Below, one piece after another: positions 16,111-25,493 of a stretch of DNA of 64,000 nucleotides (within the stretch, counting starts at the first letter, position 1; every line of letters starts with the position of its first letter). This stretch comes from Flavobacterium shii. Lineage in GTDB: Bacteria; Bacteroidota; Bacteroidia; Flavobacteriales; Flavobacteriaceae. The translations under genes and the position numbers were made by a program. The notes beneath the pieces are model-generated. The model saw nothing but the letters and a program-made list of their open reading frames with translations. It searched no databases and was not told where the DNA came from. The stretch covers positions 186,001 through 250,000 of the forward strand of contig NZ_JAOZEW010000001.1 of assembly GCF_025847235.1 (NCBI RefSeq), written 5' to 3'.

Positions 16111-18123
16111 TTAATTATTTGGTTTCATAATCAAATCATGATCACCTTCTGAACTTAGATTTAAAAAGCGCTCATATTCCCTCAAAACATCTGAGATAAT
16201 TCCATCTTTAGTTAAATATTGAATATCATATCCTTTACGATGATCTCCAAAATAAGTAATTGGTTGAAAAATGGTTTCCAAATCCATATCCGGAGTATTC
16301 TTTTCCTTTAGTAATGTTTCAGAAACAGTTTGTCCCTGAACCATTACACCATATTTAAAGTTTCGCAACTCATCATATTCTATTTCTAACTCGATAGCTT
16401 GTTGCGGTGATGAAAAATAATTTATATGTGCTTCAATATTATTTTTAGCCAATTCAACCACTAATTCTTCAAAAGCTTTTTTTACAGTTCCATTCAAAAA
16501 TTCATGAATATCTTTCTTTTTAGAGACAGTCACAATCTTTTCTAGATGTTCCTTCCAATTAGTATTATTCCAATTTAAACTTCCATGCGAATATTTTTTA
16601 GCACTATACTCACTATCTACAACCAATGCTTTCCACAAATTATAACACAACAGCAACATAATAATTCCGAAGGGCAAAGCAGTAATTAATGTCATTGTCT
16701 GAAGAGAAGCCAAACCACCCGAATGCAATAAACTCAAGGACAGAAGTGACAATAAAACACCCCAAAAGATACTTTGCCATTTAGGTGAATTTACCGCTCC
16801 TTTTGATGCTATACCATTCATTATAAAAATCCCCGAATCTGCTGATGTGATAAAAAACACGCAAATAATCAGAATCGATAAAAGATTCAAAAAGGTCGTT
16901 AATGGGAAATAAGTAAAGAAATTAAACAAAAGTGTGTCCGGATTTTTGGCAAATACACTTAAAGCGCCATGCGCTATATGCTCATCTATCCATACGGCAC
17001 TGCTACCGAAAACAGTCATCCACAAAAAATTAAAAAAGGCAGGAATAAATAATACCGCCAAAATAAATTCTCGTATCGTTCTTCCTTTAGAAATTTTGGC
17101 AATAAATAATCCAACATAAGGCGCCCAGGAAATCCACCATGCCCAATACAAAATAGTCCACTTAGAAAACCATTCCTGGCTTCCCTTTTCGTAAGCATAA
17201 GTATTAAAAGTTAGCGAAACAAAATGACTTATATAGTGGCCTAAACCTTCTGTAAATGTACTTAGAATATAAATAGTTGGTCCGAAAACAAGTATAAACA
17301 ACATTAATAAAACGGCCATAATAATATTTAGCTCACTTAGTTTTTTAACCCCTTTTCCTAAACCTGAAATGGCCGAAGAAACAGCAATTATCATAACTAC
17401 CAAAACAATAATAATTTGGTAATTAAAACTAGATTCTGGAATTACATGAAGACTTACTAATCCGGCACTTAACTGTACAACACCGAAACCAAGAGTTGTT
17501 GCGATTCCGAAAAAAGTACTGCACAAACCAAAGACATCTACAATATTCCCAAACTTTCCGTGAATTCTATTTTTTAAAATCGGATAAAATCCACTTCGGA
17601 TTGCAAGAGGCAAATTGTGTCTATAAGCAAAATAGGCTAATGAGAGCCCTACAACACCATATATAGACCATGCGTGAAAACCCCAATGGAAAAAAGTATA
17701 CAATTGCGCTTCTTTCGCTCTTAAATTATCCGCCAAATTAGCATTGGCTGGCGTTGCATAATGCGCCATGGTTTCCCCTACTCCAAAATACATCAACCCA
17801 ATTCCCATTCCGGCTGCGAAAAGCATTGCTATCCATGAAAAAAAAGAATATTCAGGCTCAGAGTCATCAGCCCCTAATTTAATCTTACCAAATTTACTAA
17901 TGGCTAATGTGACTAAAAACAAAACAAAAACAGTCACCAACAATACATAAAGCCAACTTAAATTTTTAAATATTATGTCTTTTGCAAAATTAAGTGCCAG
18001 CTCTGCATCCTTTGAAAAAAAAATACAAAATAATGAAATTGCAATAATTATAGTTAAACTTGGTAATGCAACTGATTTTGTAAAATTGGTTTTAAAAACA
18101 CTTGAGCTTGTAGATTTATTCAT
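16111..18123 (-). CDS. BCCT family transporter (BetT-like)
   Basis: 670 residues with about 12 membrane segments and BCCT landmarks: GMGIGLMYFGVGE near 110 (glycine-rich TM segment) and YWAWWISWAPYVGLFIAKIS near 330 (Trp box of the trimethylammonium site). A soluble C-terminal tail of about 150 residues starts after LWKALVV (about 505), which is the BetT form (E. coli BetT has 677) rather than the short-tailed CaiT. Such carriers import choline, glycine betaine or carnitine, driven by H+ or Na+, often for osmoprotection; the tail senses osmotic change in BetT. No betaine synthesis genes adjoin it, so the substrate stays open. A single gene, divergent from the chitinase. Confidence 0.9.
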   Translation of the reverse strand: MNKSTSSSVFKTNFTKSVALPSLTIIIAISLFCIFFSKDAELALNFAKDIIFKNLSWLYVLLVTVFVLFLVTLAISKFGKIKLGADDSEPEYSFFSWIAMLFAAGMGIGLMYFGVGETMAHYATPANANLADNLRAKEAQLYTFFHWGFHAWSIYGVVGLSLAYFAYRHNLPLAIRSGFYPILKNRIHGKFGNIVDVFGLCSTFFGIATTLGFGVVQLSAGLVSLHVIPESSFNYQIIIVLVVMIIAVSSAISGLGKGVKKLSELNIIMAVLLMLFILVFGPTIYILSTFTEGLGHYISHFVSLTFNTYAYEKGSQEWFSKWTILYWAWWISWAPYVGLFIAKISKGRTIREFILAVLFIPAFFNFLWMTVFGSSAVWIDEHIAHGALSVFAKNPDTLLFNFFTYFPLTTFLNLLSILIICVFFITSADSGIFIMNGIASKGAVNSPKWQSIFWGVLLSLLSLSLLHSGGLASLQTMTLITALPFGIIMLLLCYNLWKALVVDSEYSAKKYSHGSLNWNNTNWKEHLEKIVTVSKKKDIHEFLNGTVKKAFEELVVELAKNNIEAHINYFSSPQQAIELEIEYDELRNFKYGVMVQGQTVSETLLKEKNTPDMDLETIFQPITYFGDHRKGYDIQYLTKDGIISDVLREYERFLNLSSEGDHDLIMKPNN

Positions 18124-18398
18124 GGTAAAATTGTTTTTTCTCTGTTATTATCTAAAGCAAATCCAAATTTTAAATTCGGATTGAGGAAGTTTTTATAAAT
18201 GTAACTTTGATAATTTGTATACAGAAGAATTGTAAATTTAATGAAAAAGAAATAATTCCCCCCTTAAAACACTATAAAAGTTGCTTTGTAAAACAAAAAC
18301 TGTAACAAATAAGCTTAATACTGTGTATCTATTTAATTAAAACTTTGTTTGAAATGTTTTATATTTAGCATTCAAAAAAACTACAAAAACTATTTAAA

Positions 18399-19493
18399 AT
18401 GAAAAGATTAAATCTTATTATCATCTTTCTATTGTTCTGTTGTGTCACAAACACTTTTGCACAATCGGGCAAGAAAATTGATGTTATCGCCTATTATACT
18501 GGCGACGATAAACTAATTGATCAATATGACGTAAGTAAACTTACTCATATAATTTACAGCTTTTGTCACTTAAAAGACGGAAAACTAAATGTTGATACAG
18601 CAAAGGACACAATTGCTATCAAACATCTTGTTGGATTAAAAGCTACATATCCTAAACTTAAAATCATGCTTTCTCTTGGCGGATGGGCAGGATGCGAAAC
18701 TTGCTCTGCAGTTTTTTCTACTGCCGAAGGAAGGTCACTTTTTGCTAAATCTGTAAAAGCAACAAATGATTTTTTTAAAACTGATGGATTAGATTTAGAT
18801 TGGGAATATCCTGCAATCGAAGGACTTCCTGGGCATTTATATCAAGCAGCAGATAAACCCAACTTCACTGAACTTGTAAAAATATTACGTACAACTTTAG
18901 GAAAAAAACATGAACTTAGCTTTGCTGCCGGAGGATTCCAGCAATTTTTGGACGAATCTATAGAATGGAAATTAGTAATGCCATTAGTAGATCGTGTGAA
19001 TATAATGAGCTATGATTTAGTAAATGGATATTCAAAAGTAACAGGTCACCAAGCACCTTTATATAGCGGAACTCCAGATGCTCAGTCTACAAACAGAGCT
19101 GTGACTTATTTGTTAAAATTAGGAATTCCTGCTCACAAATTAGTAATTGGTGGCGCATTTTATACTCGTATCTGGAAAAATGTTGCCAATGTAAACAATG
19201 GTTTATACCAATCTGGTGAACACATCGAAGGCGTTTCATTTAAAGATTATGCAACTACTTTTACAGAAGCAAACGGTTGGAAATATTTTTGGGATGATAA
19301 AGCAAAAGCAGGTTATTGGTATAATGAAAAAGAGCAAAAATTTGCTACAGGAGATGATTTAGCTTCAATAAAAGAAAAAACAGAATATGCGAAATCTAAA
19401 AAATTAGGAGGCATTATGTTCTGGGAATTACCTTTGGATACATTTAAAGACGGAATGGTCGATGCCATTTACGATGTAAAAAACAAGAAGTAA
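18399..19493 (+). CDS. Glycoside hydrolase family 18 chitinase-like protein
   Basis: 364 residues with a signal peptide ending TFAQ. The GH18 barrel shows SLGGWAG near 93 (beta-3 SxGG motif) and the catalytic motif DGLDLDWE with D129 and the acid Glu136, then MSYD near 205 and the closing Trp segment GGIMFWELPLD. All residues of the DxxDxDxE motif are intact, so it should be active on beta-1,4-GlcNAc polymers or related glycans in the periplasm or outside the cell. It has no carbohydrate-binding module and no type IX sorting domain. Single gene with a strong terminator. Confidence 0.88.
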   Translation: MKRLNLIIIFLLFCCVTNTFAQSGKKIDVIAYYTGDDKLIDQYDVSKLTHIIYSFCHLKDGKLNVDTAKDTIAIKHLVGLKATYPKLKIMLSLGGWAGCETCSAVFSTAEGRSLFAKSVKATNDFFKTDGLDLDWEYPAIEGLPGHLYQAADKPNFTELVKILRTTLGKKHELSFAAGGFQQFLDESIEWKLVMPLVDRVNIMSYDLVNGYSKVTGHQAPLYSGTPDAQSTNRAVTYLLKLGIPAHKLVIGGAFYTRIWKNVANVNNGLYQSGEHIEGVSFKDYATTFTEANGWKYFWDDKAKAGYWYNEKEQKFATGDDLASIKEKTEYAKSKKLGGIMFWELPLDTFKDGMVDAIYDVKNKK

Positions 19494-19512
19494 ATCTCAT
19501 CAATTAAAAAAT

Positions 19513-19550
19513 AAAAGGCGGTAATAACTTTAAAATTATTACCGCCTTTT
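19513..19550. terminator. Bidirectional terminator
   Basis: AAAAGGCGGTAATAA and TTATTACCGCCTTTT form a 15-bp perfect stem with A- and T-runs on both sides. It lies between the convergent chitinase gene and the gene ending at 19570. Confidence 0.9.
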
Positions 19551-19569
19551 CACACTAAAAATACCCTTT

Positions 19570-20052
19570 TTAGTTCACTTTAGTTTTTTCAATTTCTCCA
19601 ATAAAGGGAATAGAATCCTGAATTTCACTACGGATAGCTGTTTGTAAATAAACCTCTAATTGAATAAATTTAGCTGCGTTTATAGCACCAATAGCCTTTT
19701 TAGCTTTGCTATATGTTTTTGAATATAGTTTTTCATAAGCAAGATCATTTTTCAATGCTCCTTTTGTCAGTTCATCAGCTTTTGCATCAGTAAGAGTAGC
19801 ATAATTTTTAGCATAATCATCAAGCAACTGCATTCTTTGTTGCCCCAAAGATTTACGCTCGGCTTCATAACCATCATACACTTTTTGGAAAGCAGCAGTC
19901 TGTACATCCGACAAATTCATGTATTGTTTCACAAGTTCAGCCTTAGACCTACCATAAATACGCTGAATAACCTCTACATCTTCTTTCACCAAAGATTGAG
20001 CAAATGAACTTGCTGAAACCACCAACACCAATGCGACAAGAAACTTCTTCAT
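19570..20052 (-). CDS. Secreted helical protein of unknown function
   Basis: 160 residues: signal peptide MKKFLVALVLVVSASSFAQ, then a wholly helical, charged body (AELVKQYMNLSDVQTAAFQKVYDGYEAERKSL). The spacing of helices recalls Spy/LTXXQ-type periplasmic proteins, but the LTxxQ motif is not present, so this is only a resemblance. No metal-binding or catalytic motif is seen. It is followed at the other side by a META-domain lipoprotein on the same strand, 107 bases apart. Confidence 0.6.
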   Translation of the reverse strand: MKKFLVALVLVVSASSFAQSLVKEDVEVIQRIYGRSKAELVKQYMNLSDVQTAAFQKVYDGYEAERKSLGQQRMQLLDDYAKNYATLTDAKADELTKGALKNDLAYEKLYSKTYSKAKKAIGAINAAKFIQLEVYLQTAIRSEIQDSIPFIGEIEKTKVN

Positions 20053-20159
20053 AATTTTAGATTTAAATTTTATTTATAATTAATCGATTTAATTAACTTT
20101 TAGAAAATCAATGTTGCTATTTAAAAGATTCTTAAACTCTATCTTCTTGAAATATTACG

Positions 20160-20600
20160 TTATTTTTTCACAAATCGCATCGTTGCGATATCACCCGAAA
20201 TAAAATTTAATGTTTTTCCGTCTTCAGTAATATCATAAGAAGTTACCTTTTGCATTTCGTCCATAAAAACATGCTCGCCCTGATTGTCCGTACACATCAT
20301 TCTTGTTGTTGCCAATCCATCTCTGAAATTGATTTTATGCCCATCTACATTTAACTTTCCTGTAAATGTATTACAGCTATTGTTTCCAGAAACTCTTTTC
20401 CCTGCAACGTCAAAATTAATTGTTGGCTTTTTATTTGGATACAAACCATCGAAGGCAATTCTAGGTCCGGTTATATAGTTTAACTCCCAAGTTCCGTTAA
20501 GTTGCGCTAGAGGTTTTGAAGTTGTTGTTTTATTTTGAGCAGAATTACATGAAAATAGAATAATTCCAAATGTAGCTAAGATTGATATTTTTTTTATCAT
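20160..20600 (-). CDS. META-domain lipoprotein (HslJ-like)
   Basis: 146 residues. The N-terminus MIKKISILATFGIILFSCNS is a lipoprotein signal with the lipobox Cys near 18. The rest is one META/HslJ domain: LNGTWELNYITGP, then INFDVAGKRVSGNNSCNTFTG and MMCTDNQGEHVFMDEMQKV, and the closing LNFISGDIATMRFVKK. META-domain proteins are small envelope proteins; E. coli HslJ is linked to heat and novobiocin resistance, but the molecular role is unclear. Confidence 0.85.
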   Translation of the reverse strand: MIKKISILATFGIILFSCNSAQNKTTTSKPLAQLNGTWELNYITGPRIAFDGLYPNKKPTINFDVAGKRVSGNNSCNTFTGKLNVDGHKINFRDGLATTRMMCTDNQGEHVFMDEMQKVTSYDITEDGKTLNFISGDIATMRFVKK

Positions 20601-20768
20601 AATTTAAAATTTTAAAATTTATAAATAATTATCAATAAACATCTTTAGCATCATAATTATTAAATGCTCCTACGAATTTAAGCAATATTTCATCTTCTTT
20701 TGTAAATTTAAACTTATTTTTTACTTTATATGTTAATACATTTTAACTTTCGAATGATTTTCTTTCGA

Positions 20769-20776
20769 TAATTTTG
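20769..20776 (+). promoter_or_regulatory. Bacteroidota -7 box for the superoxide dismutase gene
   Basis: TAATTTTG matches TAnnTTTG and lies 39 bases before the ATG at 20815. A -33 TTTG is not evident. Confidence 0.35.
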
Positions 20777-20814
20777 AACTAACTTTACTTTAGATTTTAA
20801 CAAAAACACATATT

Positions 20815-21342
20815 ATGAAAAAAATAATTCTATCTCTTGTAGTAATTGCAGCAGTTATTATTGGATGTAAAACCAAAAATAATTCAGAGGATTCAAAAAA
20901 ATTAACCATTACACTTGAGCCAAAAAGTAACAGCTCAGTAACGGGTACAGCAACTTTTACAGAAAAAAAAGGGGAAGTAACTTTTGTTGCCAAAATAAGT
21001 GGTTTAAAACCTGGTGTTCATGCGATACATATTCATGAAAAATCCGATTGTACTGCAGCCGACGGAAGTTCTGCTGGTGGTCACTGGAATCCAACATTTA
21101 AAAAACATGGAAAATGGGGATCTGCAGAATATCATAAAGGAGACATCGGAAACTTTACAGCAGATGAAAAAGGAAATGGTACAATTACACTAACGACCAA
21201 CGAATGGTGTATTGGTTGTGGCGATCCAACTAAAGATGTTTTAGGAAAAGGATTAATTGTACACCAAGATCCAGATGATTATGTTTCTCAACCAGCAGGA
21301 AATGCGGGTGCTAGAGTAGCTTGCTCGGCAATTATAAAATAA
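20815..21342 (+). CDS. sodC: Cu/Zn superoxide dismutase, lipoprotein
   Basis: 175 residues with a lipoprotein signal (VIAAVIIGCK). All key residues of the family can be followed in order: HIHEKSDC (two Cu His and the disulfide Cys), GGHWNP (bridging His), KKHG and YHKGD (Zn ligands His, His, Asp), VHQDPDD (fourth Cu His) and GNAGARVACSAI (guiding Arg and second disulfide Cys). It should therefore be active, turning superoxide into peroxide and oxygen in the cell envelope. Single gene with its own terminator. It fits with hmp, oxyR and dps in this window as a stress-defence component. Confidence 0.93.
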   Translation: MKKIILSLVVIAAVIIGCKTKNNSEDSKKLTITLEPKSNSSVTGTATFTEKKGEVTFVAKISGLKPGVHAIHIHEKSDCTAADGSSAGGHWNPTFKKHGKWGSAEYHKGDIGNFTADEKGNGTITLTTNEWCIGCGDPTKDVLGKGLIVHQDPDDYVSQPAGNAGARVACSAIIK

Positions 21343-21354
21343 TTACATCAGTTA

Positions 21355-21394
21355 AAAATAACCATTTTATTCACAAAATATAATGGTTATTTTA
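21355..21394 (+). terminator. Terminator of sodC
   Basis: AAAATAACCATT / AATGGTTATTTT stem starting 12 bases after the sodC stop. Confidence 0.7.
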
Positions 21395-21453
21395 ATTTTA
21401 AACAATTACGAAACCATAAAAAAAAGATAGCTTTGTAGCTTCAAATTAAAGTA

Positions 21454-22659
21454 ATGATTAACCCTTCGGCAACAGGTTGGATAGATAAATTTTTTAGTGA
21501 ACAAAAGTTCTCACAACAAGCAGTTCCTGAAACCAACAACCATTCTTTTTATCAAAAGGTTAGAGAAACCGGCTTTATTTATGGCCATATAATATCGATA
21601 GCAACTCCTTTTCCTATTGAAACAAAAGGTTGGTTCAAGACCGAAATTTCAAAAGTAGCTTTACTAAATACTCTATATGGAATTTTTAGTCTAACAAAAA
21701 ACGACAATAACCCAGAACATTTTATAACAGAAGCTTTGGCTTTTTATAATCAAATGAATCCTGAAGGATTTAACCTCTTCAAGATATTACTTCCAAAAAG
21801 TAGCAACTCATTAACTCTGGAAAATATTATCGATGAACGTGTTCAAACTAATGATAGTATTATTAGCAAGAACTTTTCTCATCTCGTTACAAATGCATTA
21901 TTATTTATAGATGTTTTGGCTTTCCGCCAATATTTAATTCATGGAGAAATCCCCGAAAAATATCTTAAAAAAATCGAAGAAACCGTTATGAGTATTGTTG
22001 CATTGGCCTTAAAAACCAAAACCAACAAATCTCAATATGATGATTTATTAATTAAACTTTTTGAAGCCTCAATACGTTACAGTAAATTTTCAAAAATCAC
22101 AGTTCAAACTTTAGAGACATTACAATTTCATCTTTTTACCAATGAACTGGAAAGATATTACCTAATCGATATGGCAGGTATGGCGCTATGGAGCGATGGA
22201 GTATTGGAAAATGAAGAAGCTTACTTTTTACATACTCTGGCTGGTATTCTAGAAGTTTCGGATGATTTTGTAACAGAAAGTATCAAAAACACCAATACTT
22301 TTATATCCGATCACAAAAAAAACATTCCTTATTTTAACTATTCGAACCCTGTAAAGCATTTTTACGATCAAATGACCCTAGGAGTTATTACCCTTATAAA
22401 ACGTAATAAAAACAGACTAATTAAGGAAATTATACAAAGTAAAGAATTAATGCTCCTCCTTGCTTACTCGACTCGTAGAGATTTAAGTCCCAGCGAAAAG
22501 AAAAAGGTAAAAAAACAATTATTAGATATATGTAAAACTATCCCGTCGTTAACAATATTCTTGCTCCCTGGAGGAAGTTTATTATTACCAATTTTAATTA
22601 AGTTTATCCCAACTTTATTGCCTTCGGCATTTAATGAAAACTTAGAAGAAAACGAATAA
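21454..22659 (+). CDS. LETM1-related biofilm-associated protein
   Basis: 401 residues without signal peptide. Most of it is helical; the middle (LIDMAGMALWSDGVLENEEAYFLHTLAGIL, about 245-275) resembles a TerB/tellurite-type acidic helix pair. The C-terminus RDLSPSEKKKVKKQ ... TIFLLPGGSLLLPILIKFIPTLLPSAF (about 345-395) is strikingly like the segment after the membrane span of mitochondrial LETM1. Bacteroidota proteins of this build are named LETM1-related biofilm-associated proteins; LETM1 itself handles ion exchange and ribosome binding in mitochondria, but the bacterial function is not worked out. Single gene with terminator. Confidence 0.75.
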   Translation: MINPSATGWIDKFFSEQKFSQQAVPETNNHSFYQKVRETGFIYGHIISIATPFPIETKGWFKTEISKVALLNTLYGIFSLTKNDNNPEHFITEALAFYNQMNPEGFNLFKILLPKSSNSLTLENIIDERVQTNDSIISKNFSHLVTNALLFIDVLAFRQYLIHGEIPEKYLKKIEETVMSIVALALKTKTNKSQYDDLLIKLFEASIRYSKFSKITVQTLETLQFHLFTNELERYYLIDMAGMALWSDGVLENEEAYFLHTLAGILEVSDDFVTESIKNTNTFISDHKKNIPYFNYSNPVKHFYDQMTLGVITLIKRNKNRLIKEIIQSKELMLLLAYSTRRDLSPSEKKKVKKQLLDICKTIPSLTIFLLPGGSLLLPILIKFIPTLLPSAFNENLEENE

Positions 22660-22662
22660 AAA

Positions 22663-22692
22663 AAAATCGCCTTAAAATTAAGGCGATTTTTA
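22663..22692. terminator. Bidirectional terminator
   Basis: AAAATCGCCTTAA / TTAAGGCGATTTT stem between the convergent LETM1-related and carbonic anhydrase genes. Confidence 0.85.
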
Positions 22693-22696
22693 AATT

Positions 22697-23335
22697 TTAT
22701 AGATTACTTAGTTGATAAACTTCATCAAGCTCATCATTTGAACTAATATTTACATTTAGATCAGTTACAAATCCAGAGTTTAAACCGTAAACCCATCCGT
22801 GTAACATTAAGTCCTGACCATTCTTCCAAGCACCTTGTACAATTGAAGTTTTAGCCAGATTATAAACTTGTTCTTTAGCATTAACTTCTACGAAAGCATT
22901 AAAACGTTCTGTTTCATCTTCGATAGAATTTAAATATTTATCATGTAAACGATACTCATCTTTAATATGACGAATCCAGTTATCAATAATTCCAACAGAT
23001 TGATTCCCCATAGCAGCTTTTACACCTCCACAACCATAATGACCACACACGATAACATGTTTTACTTTTAAAACATTTACAGCATAATCCAAAACACTAA
23101 GCATGTTCATATCTGAGTGAACAACCATGTTGGCGATATTTCTATGTACAAAAACTTCACCAGGTTTTGCACCAATAATTTCATTTGCAGGAACACGACT
23201 ATCCGAACAACCAATCCATAATAATGGCGGAGTTTGTCCTTTGGCTAAATCTGCGAAGAAATTAGGATCTTTAGCTAATGAATCTTCTACCCACTTTTTA
23301 TTATTATCTAATATTTTTTTATAAAACTCTTTCAT
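22697..23335 (-). CDS. Beta-class carbonic anhydrase
   Basis: 212 residues, the usual length. Zinc site and catalytic dyad are visible: IGCSDSRVPANEI (Cys, Asp, Arg), HRNIANMV, and HYGCGGVKAAM (His and Cys). It interconverts CO2 and bicarbonate in the cytosol. It lies 139 bases downstream of a SulP transporter on the same strand; SulP and beta-carbonic anhydrase are often neighbours or fused in bacteria, which hints at bicarbonate uptake and use. The gap between them may hold its own promoter. Confidence 0.93.
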   Translation of the reverse strand: MKEFYKKILDNNKKWVEDSLAKDPNFFADLAKGQTPPLLWIGCSDSRVPANEIIGAKPGEVFVHRNIANMVVHSDMNMLSVLDYAVNVLKVKHVIVCGHYGCGGVKAAMGNQSVGIIDNWIRHIKDEYRLHDKYLNSIEDETERFNAFVEVNAKEQVYNLAKTSIVQGAWKNGQDLMLHGWVYGLNSGFVTDLNVNISSNDELDEVYQLSNL

Positions 23336-23474
23336 CTTTTTTAATTTTTATATCTATAATTTTACCCTGTGTTTCTAATGTTTACAAAGAAAACCTATGT
23401 AAAGTTATCTCTTTTAAATAGCTCCGAAACATTAAAAAACACTCTTGTTTTTTTTTATTAATTTATTTTTTGAT

Positions 23475-25124
23475 TTAGAAATTCTCTTGGGAATTTTCTT
23501 TTTTCACCATCATTCTTTTTGCAACATCATAATAATGCTCAATAGATACATGATTGTTTAAATCCGGAGTGTTTTCCAGCTCGTAAGCTTTTTTAAATCC
23601 TTTAAGCTTCACTTTGATGTTCTCATCAACGGCTCTTGTCTCCTTAAACTCCTTTATCAAATCTAGAATATCATGAGCAATATACACTGTATCTTGCGCA
23701 TTGATAATCACTTTTGAATTTTCAGGAATAGAATTCAACGTAAGTTTAATTGCTGCTTTATTCAAGAAAGACACTTCCTGAGCCAAGTCAATATGAATTA
23801 CATCTCCATCTTCATACTCTTCTTTTTTGAAGCTGTATGCTCTTTTTAGATTACCTCTTAAAACGAAAATAACACTTATTACAATTCCTATTGCAACACC
23901 TTTCAACAAGTCGGTTGCAACAACAAATACTAAAGTCGCAACAAATGGTACGAATTGGTATTTTCCTTTTTCCCAGAAATGTATAAAAGTCGCTGGTTTA
24001 GCCAATTTGTAACCTACTAATATTAATATAGTAGCTAAAGTTGCCAAAGGAATTTTATTTAAAATCATAGGAATTGCCAATACACTTATCAACAATAAAA
24101 CACCATGAATGATTGCAGACATTTTAGATTTTGCTCCAGCATTATTATTTGCCGAAGATCTTACCACAACCGAAGTCATTGGTAATCCACCCAAAAGTGA
24201 ACTTACAATATTTCCAATTCCCTGGGCTTTAAGCTCAACATTGGTATTTGTATATCTCTTTTGCACATCCATTCTATCTGCTGCTTCAATACATAATAAT
24301 GTCTCGATAGAAGCAACAATTGCAATTGTTAAAGCAACAACCCAAACTTGTGGATTTGTAATTCCAGCAAAATTAGGCGTAACAATAATCGCTTTAAATT
24401 CATCAAATGAAGTTGGAATTGGTAATGATACTAAATGCTCTTTACCGATAGCTAAAGGACTTCCTGTAGAAACAAAAATTTCGTTCACGACTATCCCGGC
24501 AATTACAGCAATAAGTGCACCAGGAATTAATTTAAGTTTTTGTAAAAACGGAACTTTATCCCAAGCAATTAATATTACAAAAGAAATTAGTGTAATAATA
24601 ACTGCTCCTAAATGAATATGGTTGAAGATAGCAAACAAAGAGGAAATTGAGTTATTCCCATCATTTTGAATAAAAGCCTGATCTCCTTCAAAATTGGCAT
24701 CGTAACCAAATGCATGAGGCAATTGTTTCAGAATAATAATAATTCCGATACCTGCCAGCATTCCTTCAATTACATTGGTAGGAAAATAATTTGATATACT
24801 TCCTGCTTTTAAAAAGCCTAATCCAAGCTGAATTAATCCAGCAATAAAAACGGCAGTCAAGAATATATCAAAAGCACCAAGATCGGTAATTGCAGTAAGG
24901 ATAATTGCTGTTAAACCAGCTGCCGGACCAGATACACTAATATGTGACTGGCTCAAATACCCTACAACGATTCCTCCAATAATTCCAGAAATAATTCCAG
25001 AAAACAATGGCGCTCCTGAAGCCATTGCAATACCTAAACACAATGGGAGAGCTACCAAAAACACTACTAAACCTGATGCAAAATCAGATTTAAGGTTGGC
25101 AAAAAGACTAATTTTTTTTGTCAT
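23475..25124 (-). CDS. SulP family anion transporter with STAS domain
   Basis: 549 residues if started at the ATG at 25124 (MTKKISLFANLKSDF); a longer frame to 25148 is open but begins with the unlikely MNIFYYRI. The N-terminal core starts FASGLVVFLVALPLCLGIAMASGAPLFSG, the SulP signature, followed by about 12-14 membrane segments including SVSGPAAGLTAII. A STAS domain covers about 430-530 (IHIDLAQEVSFLNKAAIKLTLNSIP). SulP carriers move sulfate, bicarbonate or other anions. No sulfate-assimilation gene adjoins it, but a carbonic anhydrase gene does, favouring bicarbonate; this is inference. Confidence 0.88.
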   Translation of the reverse strand: MTKKISLFANLKSDFASGLVVFLVALPLCLGIAMASGAPLFSGIISGIIGGIVVGYLSQSHISVSGPAAGLTAIILTAITDLGAFDIFLTAVFIAGLIQLGLGFLKAGSISNYFPTNVIEGMLAGIGIIIILKQLPHAFGYDANFEGDQAFIQNDGNNSISSLFAIFNHIHLGAVIITLISFVILIAWDKVPFLQKLKLIPGALIAVIAGIVVNEIFVSTGSPLAIGKEHLVSLPIPTSFDEFKAIIVTPNFAGITNPQVWVVALTIAIVASIETLLCIEAADRMDVQKRYTNTNVELKAQGIGNIVSSLLGGLPMTSVVVRSSANNNAGAKSKMSAIIHGVLLLISVLAIPMILNKIPLATLATILILVGYKLAKPATFIHFWEKGKYQFVPFVATLVFVVATDLLKGVAIGIVISVIFVLRGNLKRAYSFKKEEYEDGDVIHIDLAQEVSFLNKAAIKLTLNSIPENSKVIINAQDTVYIAHDILDLIKEFKETRAVDENIKVKLKGFKKAYELENTPDLNNHVSIEHYYDVAKRMMVKKENSQENF

Positions 25125-25208
25125 AATACGATAGTAAAAAATATTCATAAAATGCTTACTGTACTACTTAAAATACAGCAAACGTTTAAAAATTATAAAC
25201 CGGATGTA

Positions 25209-25493
25209 CTATGCGAAATTAGGGGGTGGTGCAAAAATGCTTGCTGAGATCTTATCATGTTTAGATAATTTCTCGGATAATATTGGATTTGATTTGTCAA
25301 ACATTGGTAAAACAAACTCACCATGAAATACAAGATGGTACACAATGACTTTCATCTCTTTGTGTGAATGCTCTTCTTCTGAAAAACTATAAAATGCCGA
25401 CACATCGCTATTTTTCTTTATCATCGTCACAATAGGTGGCGTTGACAAGAAAGCAACAAATATGAATAATAATATGTAAGCGATTTTTTTCAT
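25209..25493 (-). CDS. Small membrane-anchored protein, unknown function
   Basis: 94 residues: an N-terminal membrane segment or uncleaved signal (IAYILLFIFVAFLSTPPIVTMI), then a soluble part with a His/Glu cluster (FSEEEHSHKEMKVIVYHLVFHGEF) and the C-terminus SIFAPPPNFA. The pattern suggests an envelope protein, perhaps metal-touching because of the HSH and two more His, but no family is recognised. It is on the same strand as SulP, 84 bases upstream, and might be co-transcribed. Confidence 0.55.
   Translation of the reverse strand: MKKIAYILLFIFVAFLSTPPIVTMIKKNSDVSAFYSFSEEEHSHKEMKVIVYHLVFHGEFVLPMFDKSNPILSEKLSKHDKISASIFAPPPNFA

Noticed and set aside
24109..24615. 168-codon frame on the plus strand
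   Set aside because: Antisense to the SulP gene, whose membrane-protein codons create long reverse frames; no start signals.
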